Positions 1-9,715 are shown, counted from the stretch's first letter. The stretch: DNA of 64,000 nucleotides from Granulosicoccus antarcticus IMCC3135 (GCF_002215215.1 NZ_CP018632.1:700001-764000); one strand, 5' to 3'. A program made the numbers and translations. Notes: a model not told the origin generated them from the sequence alone.

Positions 1-1053
1 GATGCAGCCGCGGGTTATCTGGAAAACATTACAAGCAGGGTCGATAACTGGGAGGATTGGAGCAAGTTCAATTCAGCGGCCAAACAGAACGGCATGTCTT
101 TTATCGATGGCGAAGTCTATTCACTGCCAATGGGTACGGATACGCAAGGCATCTGGTACAACAAGAAGGTGTTTGCCGAAGCAGGTCTGCCTACTGACTG
201 GCAACCGTCTAGCTGGGCCGATATTTCCGCGGTGGCCGCGACCATAAAATCAAAGTTGCCTGATGTAACGCCACTGAATATCTACGTCACCAAGGCGAGT
301 GGTGAGGCCAGTACGATGCGCGGCTTGTTGAATCTCATCTCGGGTACGCCGGGATCACTTGCCGCGACTTTCATGGATCCTGCAGACAACAAATGGGTTA
401 TCGGTTCACAAGGATTCAGAGATGCGCTGACGTTCCTGAAGAGCGTGTATGACGAGGGGTACCTGGTGTCCAATGCCAGCCTTCAAGATCCGAACCTTGC
501 TAATCTGATAGCGGAGCAGATGCTGCCAGAAGGCAAGGTGGCCATGTCCATTGATGGTAGCTGGATATGGAGCCGTTGGACAGAATCCGGCAATGCCACC
601 TGGGAAGGTTGGAACGATGAAGTCGGAATTGCGATGATCCCTACTCAGAATGGTGAGACGCCTGGTTATACCAGCATGTCTGGTGGTTGGACGTTAGCGA
701 TGAGCTCCCACACGCCCGACAAGGATCTGGCTTTCGACTTCCTCACCACCGCGGTCAGCAAGGAGAACAGCCTTTCCTATGCCATGCTTGCGGGTGCCAT
801 CGCCGTGCGTGACGACTTGATGACCAACAGCGATTACCTTGAACAGAACCCGACTGCCGAATTCTTTTCGGGCCTGGTGCAGTACACGAACTTTCGGCCA
901 GCGCTGGAGCTCTACCCACAGGTATCGTCATTGGTTCAGCAGACAATGGAAGCCGTCACGGTCGGGGGCGAGAGCGTCGACGACGCACTGTCTCGCTATG
1001 ACAGTCAGCTTACTCGAATGGCAGGCAAGCAGTACGTCAAAGGAGCCGAGTAA
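1..1053 (+). CDS. Sugar ABC transporter substrate-binding protein (family 1), 5' end outside window
   Basis: The reading frame is open from base 1, so the signal peptide and N-terminal lobe lie outside the window; about 350 residues remain. The sequence has the look of the extracellular solute-binding family 1 (UgpB/MalE type): an aromatic-rich segment reading GTDTQGIWYNKKVF near the window start, then a late SGGWTLAMSS stretch typical of the second lobe. It would bind a sugar or glycerol-phosphate-like ligand in the periplasm and deliver it to the two permeases that follow. Its TAA stop abuts the ATG of the next gene, so this is one operon with the permeases, sulfatase and ATPase. The ligand cannot be read from the sequence; the sulfatase neighbour suggests a sulfated or desulfated sugar (inference). 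Confidence 0.88.
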   Translation, partial: DAAAGYLENITSRVDNWEDWSKFNSAAKQNGMSFIDGEVYSLPMGTDTQGIWYNKKVFAEAGLPTDWQPSSWADISAVAATIKSKLPDVTPLNIYVTKASGEASTMRGLLNLISGTPGSLAATFMDPADNKWVIGSQGFRDALTFLKSVYDEGYLVSNASLQDPNLANLIAEQMLPEGKVAMSIDGSWIWSRWTESGNATWEGWNDEVGIAMIPTQNGETPGYTSMSGGWTLAMSSHTPDKDLAFDFLTTAVSKENSLSYAMLAGAIAVRDDLMTNSDYLEQNPTAEFFSGLVQYTNFRPALELYPQVSSLVQQTMEAVTVGGESVDDALSRYDSQLTRMAGKQYVKGAE

Positions 1054-1968
1054 ATGACTGCCGGAGCCTCGGGGAATAGACTGGTGAAATCGCGAATGGT
1101 AGCGACCATCGCTCGGATCTTGCCTCTGGCTCCGGCCACGTTGATGATCGTAGGGTTCTTTCTGATTCCGATTCTCTGGGCAGTCTTCGCCTCGTTGACC
1201 AATCAAGGGTTAACCGGGGCGGCTGCAAGGAACCCTGTTTTTATCGGGCTCGAAAATTACTATTATCTTTTCACTGATTCCCGCACTTGGGATGCTCTGG
1301 CCCGTACTGCAGTATTCGTTGTGTTCTCGGTGCTCGGCCAGAATGTCATTGGATTCAGCATAGCCTACGCACGCCAGCGGGCTTCACAGATCGTGCAAAG
1401 TATTGTTACCACGGTGATGATCATTGCTTGGGTGGTGCCTGAAGTCGTAGCAGGCTATCTGTGGTATTCCTTTCTCAGTGCTGAGAGTGGTGCCTTGAAT
1501 CAGTTCTTCAGTATGTTAGGAATGGAGCGTCAGGAATGGCTTGTTACCGATCCGCTGGCAGCTGTTATCTTCATCAACATCTGGCGAGGCTGCGCGTTCT
1601 CGTTGCTGATATACGGTGCTGCCCTGCAAGACGTGTCGAGCGAGGTGATTGAAGCTGCGGAGATTGATGGCGCGGGTTCGTTGCGCAAGATCTTTGGTGT
1701 CATTCTGCCTATCATCCGTCCGGTTATTCTGATCAATGTCGTGCTGACAACACTGGCAACATTGGGGGTTTTCGGTCTTATCTGGGTCGTAACCGCCGGC
1801 GGTCCGGGTACGCGTAGTGAAACCTTGCCAATTTATATGTATACCCAGGCGTATGACTTCGGCTTGATCGGATACGGTTCGGCTATCGCTGTGTTGTTGC
1901 TGAGTCTCGGCATGATCGCATCGTTGGTCTATGTCCGGCTTTTCAACATCGGAGACAAGCAGCCATGA
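1054..1968 (+). CDS. Sugar ABC transporter permease (MalF/UgpA type)
   Basis: 304-residue inner-membrane permease of the binding-protein-dependent transport family. Several hydrophobic segments are visible, the first at about residues 20-45 (PATLMIVGFFLIPILWAVF). The cytoplasmic EAA loop that contacts the ATPase reads EAAEIDGAGSLRKIFGVILP, close to the family consensus EAA-x3-G-x9-I-x-LP. The start ATG directly follows the stop of the binding-protein gene, and the 3' end overlaps the next permease by 4 bases (ATGA), implying translational coupling. It should form a heterodimeric channel with the next gene product. Confidence 0.92.
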   Translation: MTAGASGNRLVKSRMVATIARILPLAPATLMIVGFFLIPILWAVFASLTNQGLTGAAARNPVFIGLENYYYLFTDSRTWDALARTAVFVVFSVLGQNVIGFSIAYARQRASQIVQSIVTTVMIIAWVVPEVVAGYLWYSFLSAESGALNQFFSMLGMERQEWLVTDPLAAVIFINIWRGCAFSLLIYGAALQDVSSEVIEAAEIDGAGSLRKIFGVILPIIRPVILINVVLTTLATLGVFGLIWVVTAGGPGTRSETLPIYMYTQAYDFGLIGYGSAIAVLLLSLGMIASLVYVRLFNIGDKQP

Positions 1969-2813
1969 CTGATAGACAAGCACCCGGCATGTCCAAGTCG
2001 CGCGCCAGAATAACTGCCAATTTAGCATTGACGCTGGTGGCTCTTGCCTTTGTGGCACCTATGCTTTGGGTTGTGCTGGCAGCCTTCGACACCCGGGCGA
2101 GCTTGTCCTTGCAGTTGCCTGCGAATTGGAGTCTGGGGAATTTTGGCGCGATTCTTAACGAACGTACGACCATTCGTCCCTTCTTCAACAGTTTGCTCAT
2201 TGCCACTGGTACATCCGCGCTGGTTGTGATAATTGCGCTGTTTGCGGGCTACCCATTGTCACGCTACAAATTGCGTTACGGCACGCATTACATCTACATA
2301 ATTGTGTTTGCCAGCGCCTTGCCGGTCACCGCTATCATGGTGCCTGTCTATCTGATGTTCATCCATATCGGTATGGTCGATTCGCTGGCTGGCGTCATCC
2401 TGTTTCGTGCAGCCTCAGAGCTGCCCTTCGCCGTGTGGCTGATGAAAGGTTTCATGGATGCAATACCGACAGACCTGGAGGAGGCGGCCTGGGTGGAAGG
2501 AGCATCGCACTTTCAAAGCGCGACATATATACTGGTACCACTGCTCGCGCCCGGTATTACAACAATCTTTATCCTCAGTTTCATCGAGAATTGGGGTAAT
2601 TTCATGGTGCCGTTCATGCTGCTGCAAAGTCGTGAGCTTTATCCAATGTCCGTATCTCTGTATTCGTTCTTCGGCGAATACGGTGATGCGATCTATGGGC
2701 AACTGGCAGCGTTCGCATTGCTATACACCTTGCCTACCATGCTGGTGTATTTCCTTATCCAAAAACCTTTGCAAAAGGGCGGGCTTCGGCTCGGTGGCGC
2801 GATGAAGACCTGA
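1965..2813 (+). CDS. Sugar ABC transporter permease (MalG/UgpE type)
   Basis: 282-residue second permease of the importer. The first membrane segment is at about residues 15-38 (LALTLVALAFVAPMLWVVL). The EAA-type loop reads EEAAWVEGASHFQSATYILV and is followed by PLLAPG, the usual MalG-class arrangement. It overlaps the upstream permease by 4 bases and is followed after 24 bases by the sulfatase gene, which has its own SD-like AGGGG. Length and motif placement are normal for the family. Confidence 0.92.
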   Translation: MTDRQAPGMSKSRARITANLALTLVALAFVAPMLWVVLAAFDTRASLSLQLPANWSLGNFGAILNERTTIRPFFNSLLIATGTSALVVIIALFAGYPLSRYKLRYGTHYIYIIVFASALPVTAIMVPVYLMFIHIGMVDSLAGVILFRAASELPFAVWLMKGFMDAIPTDLEEAAWVEGASHFQSATYILVPLLAPGITTIFILSFIENWGNFMVPFMLLQSRELYPMSVSLYSFFGEYGDAIYGQLAAFALLYTLPTMLVYFLIQKPLQKGGLRLGGAMKT

Positions 2814-2837
2814 GATGATTGACAGGGGCTACCACGC

Positions 2838-4271
2838 ATGAAAAAACAACCCAATATACTTTTTTTTCTGTCTGATCAGCATACGGTCTCAGCAATGAGT
2901 GATGTCGCCGATAACCCCGTGCGCACTCCAAATCTGGATTCGCTCTGTCGAGACGGGGTGCGATTCGATAATGCTTATTGCCAGAATCCGCTGTGCGTAC
3001 CTAGCCGCTCATCGATGATTACCGGGCAATACTCGCGCAATAACGGAATATACGACAATCAACACATCCTTCCTTCTGATGGTGAGACGCTCGTCAGAAA
3101 GTTTTCACAGGCGGGGTATCGAACGGCACTGATCGGTAAATCTCATTTCAACGGTGAACAATTCCAAGGTTATCAGGAAAGACCTTACGGTGATTTTTTC
3201 GGTCAGGCCCATCAACCCGATCCGGTGCGTACACCCGAAAAAGGTGAGTCTGGCCTCGGTGACATCCTCGGTGATTCTGGTCCCTCCGGAATTCCTCTGA
3301 GCATGACACAGACAGAGATATGTGTCGCTGAAGCAAGCAAGTGGCTACAGAGCTGGGTATCACAGACATCCGATCGTCCTTTTTTCCTGAGTGTTCATTT
3401 TGACAAACCGCATTTTCCCATCAACCCACCACATCGGTATTTCGATGCATTGGAAGGTAGAGTCGAACTGCCTGATTATCCGTACGACTGGCTCGACAAG
3501 GCATCGCCATTCGTCAATGCAGCAGTGGCACACTGCAGTACGTCTCGACATCGATTGGACCGGGAGATCAATCTTCGAGCATTGACGGCTTATTATGGTT
3601 GCGTTGAATGGGTTGACGACGCCATAGGTCGAATATTGCACTCGCTGGATTATCTTGGTCTAACTGAAGATACCATCGTCGTCTACGCATCCGATCACGG
3701 TGAAATGGCGGCTCGTCGTGGGATGTGGCAAAAGACGGTATTTTTTGAAGACTCTGCCCGGGTGCCTCTGATTATTCGCGCTCCCAGTGGATGTGTCCCC
3801 GGTTTGCGCAGTAGACAGCTAGTGGGTCTGATTGATCTGTTTCCGACGCTATGCAAGAGTGCCGGTATCGCAGTACCTGACGGTATCGATGGAATTGATA
3901 TTCGCCCTGCGCTGTTAGGTGCGTTGCTTCCGCGCAGAGACCTTTTTTGCGAAACGGCGATACTCAAACAACCGCAGCACGCTGGCTGCATGCTCCGGCA
4001 TGACAAGTGGAAGTACTGTTTCTACCTTGATGGGCAGGAAGAGCTTTACGACCTGGATAACGATGCTGGTGAATGGACTAACCTGGCAGCGCTGAATGAA
4101 TACGATGAGCTCTGCAGTGTTTTTCGCGAACGAGTAGTCGAGTTCTATCAGCCTGAACAGTTTGCCTCGCGCTATGCAGAGACACCCCGCATGCCGAGAG
4201 AAAAACATTTCTATCCTTTTTCCAATCAATTCATGGCAGGCAACGGTACGATTTACGATGCGCGACCGTGA
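2838..4271 (+). CDS. Cysteine-type (S1) sulfatase
   Basis: 477-residue sulfatase. The formylglycine motif C-x-P-S-R is at residues 53-57 (CVPSR), so Cys53 should be converted to formylglycine by a maturation enzyme not encoded in this window. An N-terminal metal-site segment (LFFLSDQH, Asp13) and a second one (YASDHGEMAARRGMW) are present, the latter as in choline-sulfatase and iduronate-sulfatase-like members. No signal peptide is visible (it starts MKKQPNILFF, which is already the first strand), so it is probably cytoplasmic and acts on an imported sulfated substrate. It sits inside a sugar ABC operon between permease and ATPase genes. The substrate (sulfated sugar or small sulfate ester) is inference. 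Confidence 0.88.
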   Translation: MKKQPNILFFLSDQHTVSAMSDVADNPVRTPNLDSLCRDGVRFDNAYCQNPLCVPSRSSMITGQYSRNNGIYDNQHILPSDGETLVRKFSQAGYRTALIGKSHFNGEQFQGYQERPYGDFFGQAHQPDPVRTPEKGESGLGDILGDSGPSGIPLSMTQTEICVAEASKWLQSWVSQTSDRPFFLSVHFDKPHFPINPPHRYFDALEGRVELPDYPYDWLDKASPFVNAAVAHCSTSRHRLDREINLRALTAYYGCVEWVDDAIGRILHSLDYLGLTEDTIVVYASDHGEMAARRGMWQKTVFFEDSARVPLIIRAPSGCVPGLRSRQLVGLIDLFPTLCKSAGIAVPDGIDGIDIRPALLGALLPRRDLFCETAILKQPQHAGCMLRHDKWKYCFYLDGQEELYDLDNDAGEWTNLAALNEYDELCSVFRERVVEFYQPEQFASRYAETPRMPREKHFYPFSNQFMAGNGTIYDARP

Positions 4272-4303
4272 CTTTCAACGATCAGATAGCAGGCTGAAAT
4301 AGC

Positions 4304-5413
4304 ATGGCAGGGCTTTTACTCAAAGACGTCAAGAAGTCATACGCGGGTGTCGATGTCCTCAATGGCATTGATCTGGATGTGCAGGATGGGGAGTTTATTG
4401 TATTTGTCGGACCGTCAGGTTGTGGTAAATCCACGTTACTCCGAATGATTGCCGGTCTCGAGGAAATATCTGCAGGCGAGATATGGATTGATGACAAACT
4501 CTGTAATGACATACCCGCAAAATTGCGTGGCATTGCAATGGTGTTTCAGTCCTATGCGCTCTATCCGCACAAGACAGTCTTTCAGAACATGTCATTCGGG
4601 CTGCAGATCGCACGTACTCCCGCCGAACAGATCAAGACCAAGGTCAACGAGGCGGCGGAGATTCTCGAAATAACCCATCTGTTAGATCGGAAGCCTGGCC
4701 AATTATCCGGCGGGCAGCGGCAACGTGTCGCTATTGGTCGCGCTATTGTGAGAGACCCTAAGGTATTCCTTTTCGATGAGCCGTTGTCAAATCTTGATGC
4801 TGCCTTGCGTGTACACATGCGTATGGAGATCGCCAAATTGCATGCTGATCTGGACGCCACGATGGTGTACGTGACCCATGATCAAACTGAAGCGATGACA
4901 CTGGCAGATCGCATCGTGGTGTTGGAGAGTGGTCTTGCTCGACAGATTGGTACGCCTCTGGAGCTTTATCATTTGCCTCGGGATATGTTTGTTGCTGGGT
5001 TTATAGGCTCGCCGAAGATGAATTTTCTGAAAGTTGTCGTCAAGGAAATTCTTGATGATCGAGTGATTGTTGCTGCGGAGGATATCGGTACCCTTTCAGT
5101 CCCCGTCAGGCCCGGGTCGACACTATCGATAGGCAACAAGGTTACGCTAGGTGTACGGCCGGAACACATTGGTCAGTGCACGAATGGCAGCGGCATAGAT
5201 GCTGTCATTGAGGTGGCCGAGAATACGGGAGAGAACGCTTTGCTTAAATTGCGCACCTCCACAGACAGAACCTTGATGTGGAGCGTCAGTGGCGAGGAGC
5301 TGTGGAAGGTTGGTCAGCGTTGCTGTATTGAGCTCGGGCCTCGTAACCTGCAGTTGTTTGATGACGAGGGCATGGCACTTGTGCAGGTCAACAGGCCTAA
5401 AGTGCTTGAATGA
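4304..5413 (+). CDS. Sugar ABC transporter ATP-binding protein (UgpC/MalK type)
   Basis: 369-residue ATPase. Walker A is GPSGCGKST at residues 36-44, the signature is LSGGQRQRVAIGRA, Walker B is FLFDEPLSNLD, and the switch histidine lies in VTHDQTEAM. After about residue 235 comes the regulatory TOBE/MalK-type C-terminal domain (VTLGVRPEHIG), as expected from the length. It closes the operon that starts before the window and would energise the two permeases encoded upstream. The gap to the sulfatase gene is 32 bases. It is followed by 184 bases without a gene before a convergent operon. Confidence 0.93.
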   Translation: MAGLLLKDVKKSYAGVDVLNGIDLDVQDGEFIVFVGPSGCGKSTLLRMIAGLEEISAGEIWIDDKLCNDIPAKLRGIAMVFQSYALYPHKTVFQNMSFGLQIARTPAEQIKTKVNEAAEILEITHLLDRKPGQLSGGQRQRVAIGRAIVRDPKVFLFDEPLSNLDAALRVHMRMEIAKLHADLDATMVYVTHDQTEAMTLADRIVVLESGLARQIGTPLELYHLPRDMFVAGFIGSPKMNFLKVVVKEILDDRVIVAAEDIGTLSVPVRPGSTLSIGNKVTLGVRPEHIGQCTNGSGIDAVIEVAENTGENALLKLRTSTDRTLMWSVSGEELWKVGQRCCIELGPRNLQLFDDEGMALVQVNRPKVLE

Positions 5414-5597
5414 TATACATAAACAGAGTGCGGGTGCCAACTGGTAATGCGCTATGCCACGGCTTCTCGCACCGTAACACTGCTGCTGCCTTTCGATCGC
5501 CGGTAGTGAATCCCTTCATATGTTGATAAGGATAGTGTGCTAATGCTGGAGTTTATTTCCATTGACCTGATAAGGGCTCTCCACGTCCACACCGCAG

Positions 5598-6278
5598 CTA
5601 CTTCACCAGCAAACGAGCACCATCCAGTATTGAGTAGACGGGTTTGCCTGTAGCAGCCTTGATGGCACTCGCGTAAGGAGGCAAATTTCCGCACTCCAGC
5701 AAGATGGCAGAGATACCGGGGTTGGTCTGGCACAGAGCGATTGCTTTCGCAACGACAGCGGCTTGAATGGCAGGCTGATCAATAGTGGTCAGTTGCTGTG
5801 ACTTTTGCATAAGGAAGCACGAGGCAAAGGCCTTTTCGTCCTGCAACCCTGCGATAACTGCCTGCTCGGGCTGGATGCCAGCGGCGTCAAGTACAGCGGG
5901 CCCCAGTTGTTTGCTCGATGCGGTCATGACCCCCACAGGTCGTGAGCCATGCGTTGTCCAGATGAGCGGCAAAAGCGACAGGGCAGAAAGCATGACGGGT
6001 ATATGTACGCTGCGAGCGATTTCATCCTGGGCCGTGACAAGGAAACCGCAGGTCGATGTCAGAGCGATAGCACCTTCGGTTTCAAGTTTCTGGGCCGCGG
6101 TGCAGAAGGCGGCGACCATCGCCGGCTCCGGGCGATCATTGCGGACGATGAGCGTGCTGTCTGCATTTTCCACAACCCGTGTTCTGGCCGGGAAATGATA
6201 GCTGGCAGGGTTGCCTGCATCCCCCAGGACACGCTCGAAGGCCGTGTCCAGCATCAAGATGCCGATAAATCCGGTCAT
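5598..6278 (-). CDS. Aspartate/glutamate/hydantoin racemase-family protein
   Basis: 226-residue protein of the Asp/Glu racemase superfamily, which also holds hydantoin racemase, maleate isomerase and arylmalonate decarboxylase. Two cysteines sit where the catalytic pair is expected: Cys77 in LTSTCGFL and Cys196 in LLECGNLPPY. With both present, a two-base racemase or isomerase is more likely than a one-cysteine decarboxylase (inference). Its ATG overlaps the end of the fused TRAP permease gene by 4 bases, so it is co-translated with a dicarboxylate-type importer and probably acts on the imported compound. The hydantoinase/oxoprolinase gene about 7 kb away makes a hydantoin- or lactam-related substrate worth considering, but this is not shown. 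Confidence 0.75.
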   Translation of the reverse strand: MTGFIGILMLDTAFERVLGDAGNPASYHFPARTRVVENADSTLIVRNDRPEPAMVAAFCTAAQKLETEGAIALTSTCGFLVTAQDEIARSVHIPVMLSALSLLPLIWTTHGSRPVGVMTASSKQLGPAVLDAAGIQPEQAVIAGLQDEKAFASCFLMQKSQQLTTIDQPAIQAAVVAKAIALCQTNPGISAILLECGNLPPYASAIKAATGKPVYSILDGARLLVK

Positions 6279-8206
6279 GGCTGGCTGAGCAACTGTTCAG
6301 GCAGCCAGGTTGCCAGAGAAGGGAAATTGACTAGAATCACGACCATCAACAGCATGATTGCGAACATGGGCAGAGCGGTTTTGGCGATATAGGTGATGTC
6401 GTGCTTAGTCATGGATTGCAGCACGAACAAGTTGAAACCAATAGGCGGTGTGATTTGCGCCATCTCGACCACAACAACGATGAAGATACCGAACCAGATC
6501 AGATCGATGCCTGCGGCACGAATCATCGGCTCGATGATGGCCATGGTCAGCACCACGGCAGAGATGCCATCCAGAAACATGCCGATAATGATGTAGAACA
6601 CCGTTAATGCGGCGATCAGGGCGATGGGTGACAGATTGAATTCAGCGATCCAGCCAGCAAGTGCCCGCGGTAGGCCGGTGAAGCCCATCGATAATGAGAG
6701 GAATGCGGCACCCATGAGAATAAGCGCGATCATGGCGCTGGTACGTGTAGCTCCGAGTAGGCTATCCAGAAATGTGCTCCAGTTCAGTGAACCTTGCAGG
6801 GCTGCCAGCACTAGTGCGCCGACCACACCAAAGGCTGCGGCCTCGGTGGGTGTGGCATAGCCTCCATACATTGAACCGATAACCACCACGACCAATGCAA
6901 TGACAGGGATTAACAAGGTGGAGTTCTTCAAGGCAGCGACAAAGCCGATTTTGGCTTCGGGCGTAGGTCGCTCTGAGGGACGCAAAAAATACCAGGCAAC
7001 GATATAGAGCATGAACATGGAGGCAAGAACAAGGCCTGGCAGAACGCCGGCCATGAAGAGCTTGGTGATGCTCTCCTTGACGGTAACGCCATAGACAATC
7101 AAGGTCAGAGAGGGCGGGATCATCAGTCCAAGGGTGGCAGCCCCTGCTAGTGTACCGATGGTCATGAACTCGGGATAGCCGCGCTTTTGCAATTCGGGTA
7201 TCGACATTTTGCCAACGGTTGTCAGAGTGGCTGCCGAGGAGCCGGAGACTGCGGCAAATACGGTACAGCCGACCACGTTCGTATGCAGTAGTCCGCCGGG
7301 AATGCGTGCCATCCAGGGCGCTAGCCCTTTGAACATGTCTTCTGACAAGCGTGTGCGGTGAAGTATCTCTCCCATCCAGATGAACAAGGGCAGAGCCGTA
7401 AGAGTCCAACTGCTGGAGCTGGTCCAGACTGTGATGATCATGGCGTTGCCCGGGTTTCGGGACGTAAAGCCGATCATGCCGATATAGGCGACTCCCATCA
7501 GTGCAAGTCCAACCCAGATGCCTGATCCGAGCAGGAAGAACATCACAAAAAGGAAGATACCGATCTTCAATGCCACAGCGTCCCGATCAAAGCCGGTCAT
7601 GGCCTGCAATGATGCATAGACAACAAGCAGTATTGCAGCGAGCATGATCGCCCGGCTTGTTTTGGAGTTCAGTAGGGCATCGGACCAATCCGCGTCACTG
7701 TCGGCGGCGTCTACACCCTGGTAGTTGGTCAATATGATCCGAGTCAGATTATCGACCACTGCAATGGCGAAGATCACAGCACCGATTGCCATGAAAGTTT
7801 GCGGTATCCACAGTGGTGTTGCGTCTTGTCCTTGGGAAATATCGTTGATCTGGGCTGACAGCAGGGTAGCCTTGACGGCATACCATGCCAGGAACACCGC
7901 TGACAGGCTGGCAAGCGTGTAGCACCAGATTTCCATCGCCCGTCGATAGCGTCCGGATTTGGTCACGAACAGGGCTACCCGTATATGGGCATTATGGTTG
8001 AAGGTATAGGCCATGGCCATGAATGAAGTCGCCGCCATGGCATAGCCTGCATATTGGGCGCCGCCAGCAAATAGCAGTCCGCTCCAGCGGGCAACCATCT
8101 GGGCAATGACCATTGTCAGGATTGCAACAAGGGCTACAGCGGCGACGACCCCTGATGCTTTATAAAGACCGTCCAACAGGCGACGCATGGCGGCTCCTTT
8201 ACTCAA
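6275..8206 (-). CDS. TRAP transporter fused small-large permease (DctQ-DctM)
   Basis: 643-residue membrane protein. Residues about 1-200 form a DctQ-like four-helix domain with the characteristic PLWIPQTFMAIG segment; from about residue 210 the DctM domain begins, with TRAP hallmarks such as PLFIWMGEIL, GSSAATLTTVGKMSIPELQKRGY, GLMIPPS and the late EMAQITPPIGFNLFV. It imports an organic acid using the Na+ gradient together with the DctP protein encoded upstream. Fusion of Q and M into one chain is a known variant; the second TRAP system in this window keeps them separate. It overlaps the racemase-family gene downstream by 4 bases. Confidence 0.93.
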   Translation of the reverse strand: MSKGAAMRRLLDGLYKASGVVAAVALVAILTMVIAQMVARWSGLLFAGGAQYAGYAMAATSFMAMAYTFNHNAHIRVALFVTKSGRYRRAMEIWCYTLASLSAVFLAWYAVKATLLSAQINDISQGQDATPLWIPQTFMAIGAVIFAIAVVDNLTRIILTNYQGVDAADSDADWSDALLNSKTSRAIMLAAILLVVYASLQAMTGFDRDAVALKIGIFLFVMFFLLGSGIWVGLALMGVAYIGMIGFTSRNPGNAMIITVWTSSSSWTLTALPLFIWMGEILHRTRLSEDMFKGLAPWMARIPGGLLHTNVVGCTVFAAVSGSSAATLTTVGKMSIPELQKRGYPEFMTIGTLAGAATLGLMIPPSLTLIVYGVTVKESITKLFMAGVLPGLVLASMFMLYIVAWYFLRPSERPTPEAKIGFVAALKNSTLLIPVIALVVVVIGSMYGGYATPTEAAAFGVVGALVLAALQGSLNWSTFLDSLLGATRTSAMIALILMGAAFLSLSMGFTGLPRALAGWIAEFNLSPIALIAALTVFYIIIGMFLDGISAVVLTMAIIEPMIRAAGIDLIWFGIFIVVVVEMAQITPPIGFNLFVLQSMTKHDITYIAKTALPMFAIMLLMVVILVNFPSLATWLPEQLLSQP

Positions 8207-8223
8207 TCAAAAATAGGGGAAAC

Positions 8224-8249
8224 GCCTCGACCCGATACAGGGTCGAGGC
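8224..8249 (-). promoter_or_regulatory. Intercistronic hairpin between dctP and dctQM
   Basis: A perfect 10-bp inverted repeat (arms GCCTCGACCC at 8224-8233 and its complement at 8240-8249, 6-base loop) lies in the 54-base gap between the binding-protein and permease genes. On the transcribed strand it is followed by GTTTCCCC rather than a clean U-run. It therefore looks more like an mRNA-stabilising or partially terminating element that keeps binding protein in excess over permease than like a full terminator. Confidence 0.55.
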
Positions 8250-8260
8250 AAGAGAGTTAC

Positions 8261-9229
8261 TTACTTCTTGTAGGCATCTACGATGGCTGAGCCATCTTCA
8301 CCTGCTTCTTCCAGCCATTCAGCGGTCATCGTCTCACCGATAGCAGCCAGGTCAGCAGCCAGCACTTCGCCGGGGTCAGAGACCGTCAGTCCATTCTCGG
8401 CCAGTGTGTTCACAAAGCCGCCAGACAATTCTGCCGCTTTTGCGGATCCACGAATTTCAGCTTCGGATGCCATGCTCATCAGGCACTCTTGTGAGGCAGC
8501 GGGCAATGCTTCGTAGGCTCCGGTATTCACAAAAATCGTGTTGCGTGGTAACCAGGCTTTGGCATCGTAAAAGTTGGTCAGATCTTCCCAGACTTTTTCG
8601 TCAACACCCGTCGAGCCGGAAGAGATGAACGCCTCAACCACGCCGGTAGCCAGCGCCTGCTTCAGTTCAGCGGCTTCGATCTGAGTGGGTACCATGTTCG
8701 CCAGTTCGGCGACACGAGCGGTAGCTGCGTTATAGGCACGAAATTTGAGACCTTCCGCGTCAGCCAGGCTGTTGACCTCTTTCGCAAAATACAATCCTTG
8801 TGGCGGCCAGGGCACTGAATACAACAGAGTCATGTTTTGCTTGTTCAGCAAGGCATTGAGTGTTGGTCGGGCCGCATCGCGCAAGGCGTCAGATGCCTCA
8901 AAAGAGGTCGCCAGAAACGGTACTGAATCATAGCCAAAGACGGCATTTTCATTGGCATGAGCAGACAGAAGTCGTTCGCCAATCTGGGCTTCGCCAACCT
9001 GTACGGCCCGTTTGATCTCATCACCCTTGAACAGAGAACCGCCTGCGTGAAGCGTGATATCAAGCTCGCCATCTGTACATTCACGAACGGCATCCACGAA
9101 CATCTGAGCGTTTTCCGTGTGATAGTTGTTAGCTGGGTAGGCTACCGGCATATCCCAGCTCTCAGCTGATGCCACACCGCTGAGGGCAAGCGTTGCAATA
9201 CTTGTTGTAAGCAGGGTTTTCATCATCAT
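8261..9229 (-). CDS. TRAP transporter substrate-binding protein (DctP family)
   Basis: 322-residue periplasmic binding protein. The start region reads ATG ATG ATG AAA; the first ATG has an AGGA about 10 bases upstream, but the third would also work. An N-terminal signal peptide (LLTTSIATLALSGVASA, cleavage after about residue 22) precedes the mature start ESWDMPVAYP. DctP features include GEAQIGERLLSAHANE and the region around residues 140-165 (FRAYNAATARVAELANM), where the conserved arginine that binds the ligand carboxylate is expected in FRAYN. It is first in a minus-strand operon with the fused permease and the racemase-family enzyme. Confidence 0.9.
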   Translation of the reverse strand: MMMKTLLTTSIATLALSGVASAESWDMPVAYPANNYHTENAQMFVDAVRECTDGELDITLHAGGSLFKGDEIKRAVQVGEAQIGERLLSAHANENAVFGYDSVPFLATSFEASDALRDAARPTLNALLNKQNMTLLYSVPWPPQGLYFAKEVNSLADAEGLKFRAYNAATARVAELANMVPTQIEAAELKQALATGVVEAFISSGSTGVDEKVWEDLTNFYDAKAWLPRNTIFVNTGAYEALPAASQECLMSMASEAEIRGSAKAAELSGGFVNTLAENGLTVSDPGEVLAADLAAIGETMTAEWLEEAGEDGSAIVDAYKK

Positions 9230-9592
9230 AATCAGTCTGTCCTGGTTGGTAAGTCCACCTGATCATAAGGCATCTAGGGCGACTCATGCACCAAATGGGC
9301 TGACTCCGATCAAGAGCCGGTGAGCCCACAGGACGAAAATCAACCAGGAGCCAATACCAAACACAACGGTAGCAGCGTCGTATGCCAGGCCCGGCGCGGT
9401 GGCGTATACCACTCCTGTGGCTCGATCCCGCTTGCATGAATTGATGTAGTCGAGTACTGCCCAGGCCAGAAATGCGCCGAACAGAATCAAGTCACCCAGC
9501 CTGCCATTAGCCAGCAGGTGGGCCGCGGCCCAAACCTTGACTCCCAGGACCATCGGATGGCCAACTGCCGCCTTGATCAGATGAGCAGCAAA

Positions 9593-9612
9593 CCCCGTCG
9601 TTCAGGGCGGGG
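9593..9612 (+). repeat. Left-end hairpin of IS copy 1
   Basis: Arms CCCCGTC (9593-9599) and GGCGGGG (9606-9612) pair with one G-T wobble around the loop GTTCAG. The same structure with a perfect stem is found in copy 2 at 60043-60062, and it is the best conserved non-coding part of the two elements. In this IS superfamily, subterminal hairpins of this kind are bound by TnpA. Confidence 0.75.
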
Positions 9613-9715
9613 TCAGAGCGAACGTTAGAGCTGAAAATATTTTGTACTGTATAAAAAGACAGTATTTTAATAGCCAGAGGCTCTTTGTAGTGTAAGAAGC
9701 GGCTAAGATAACGTT

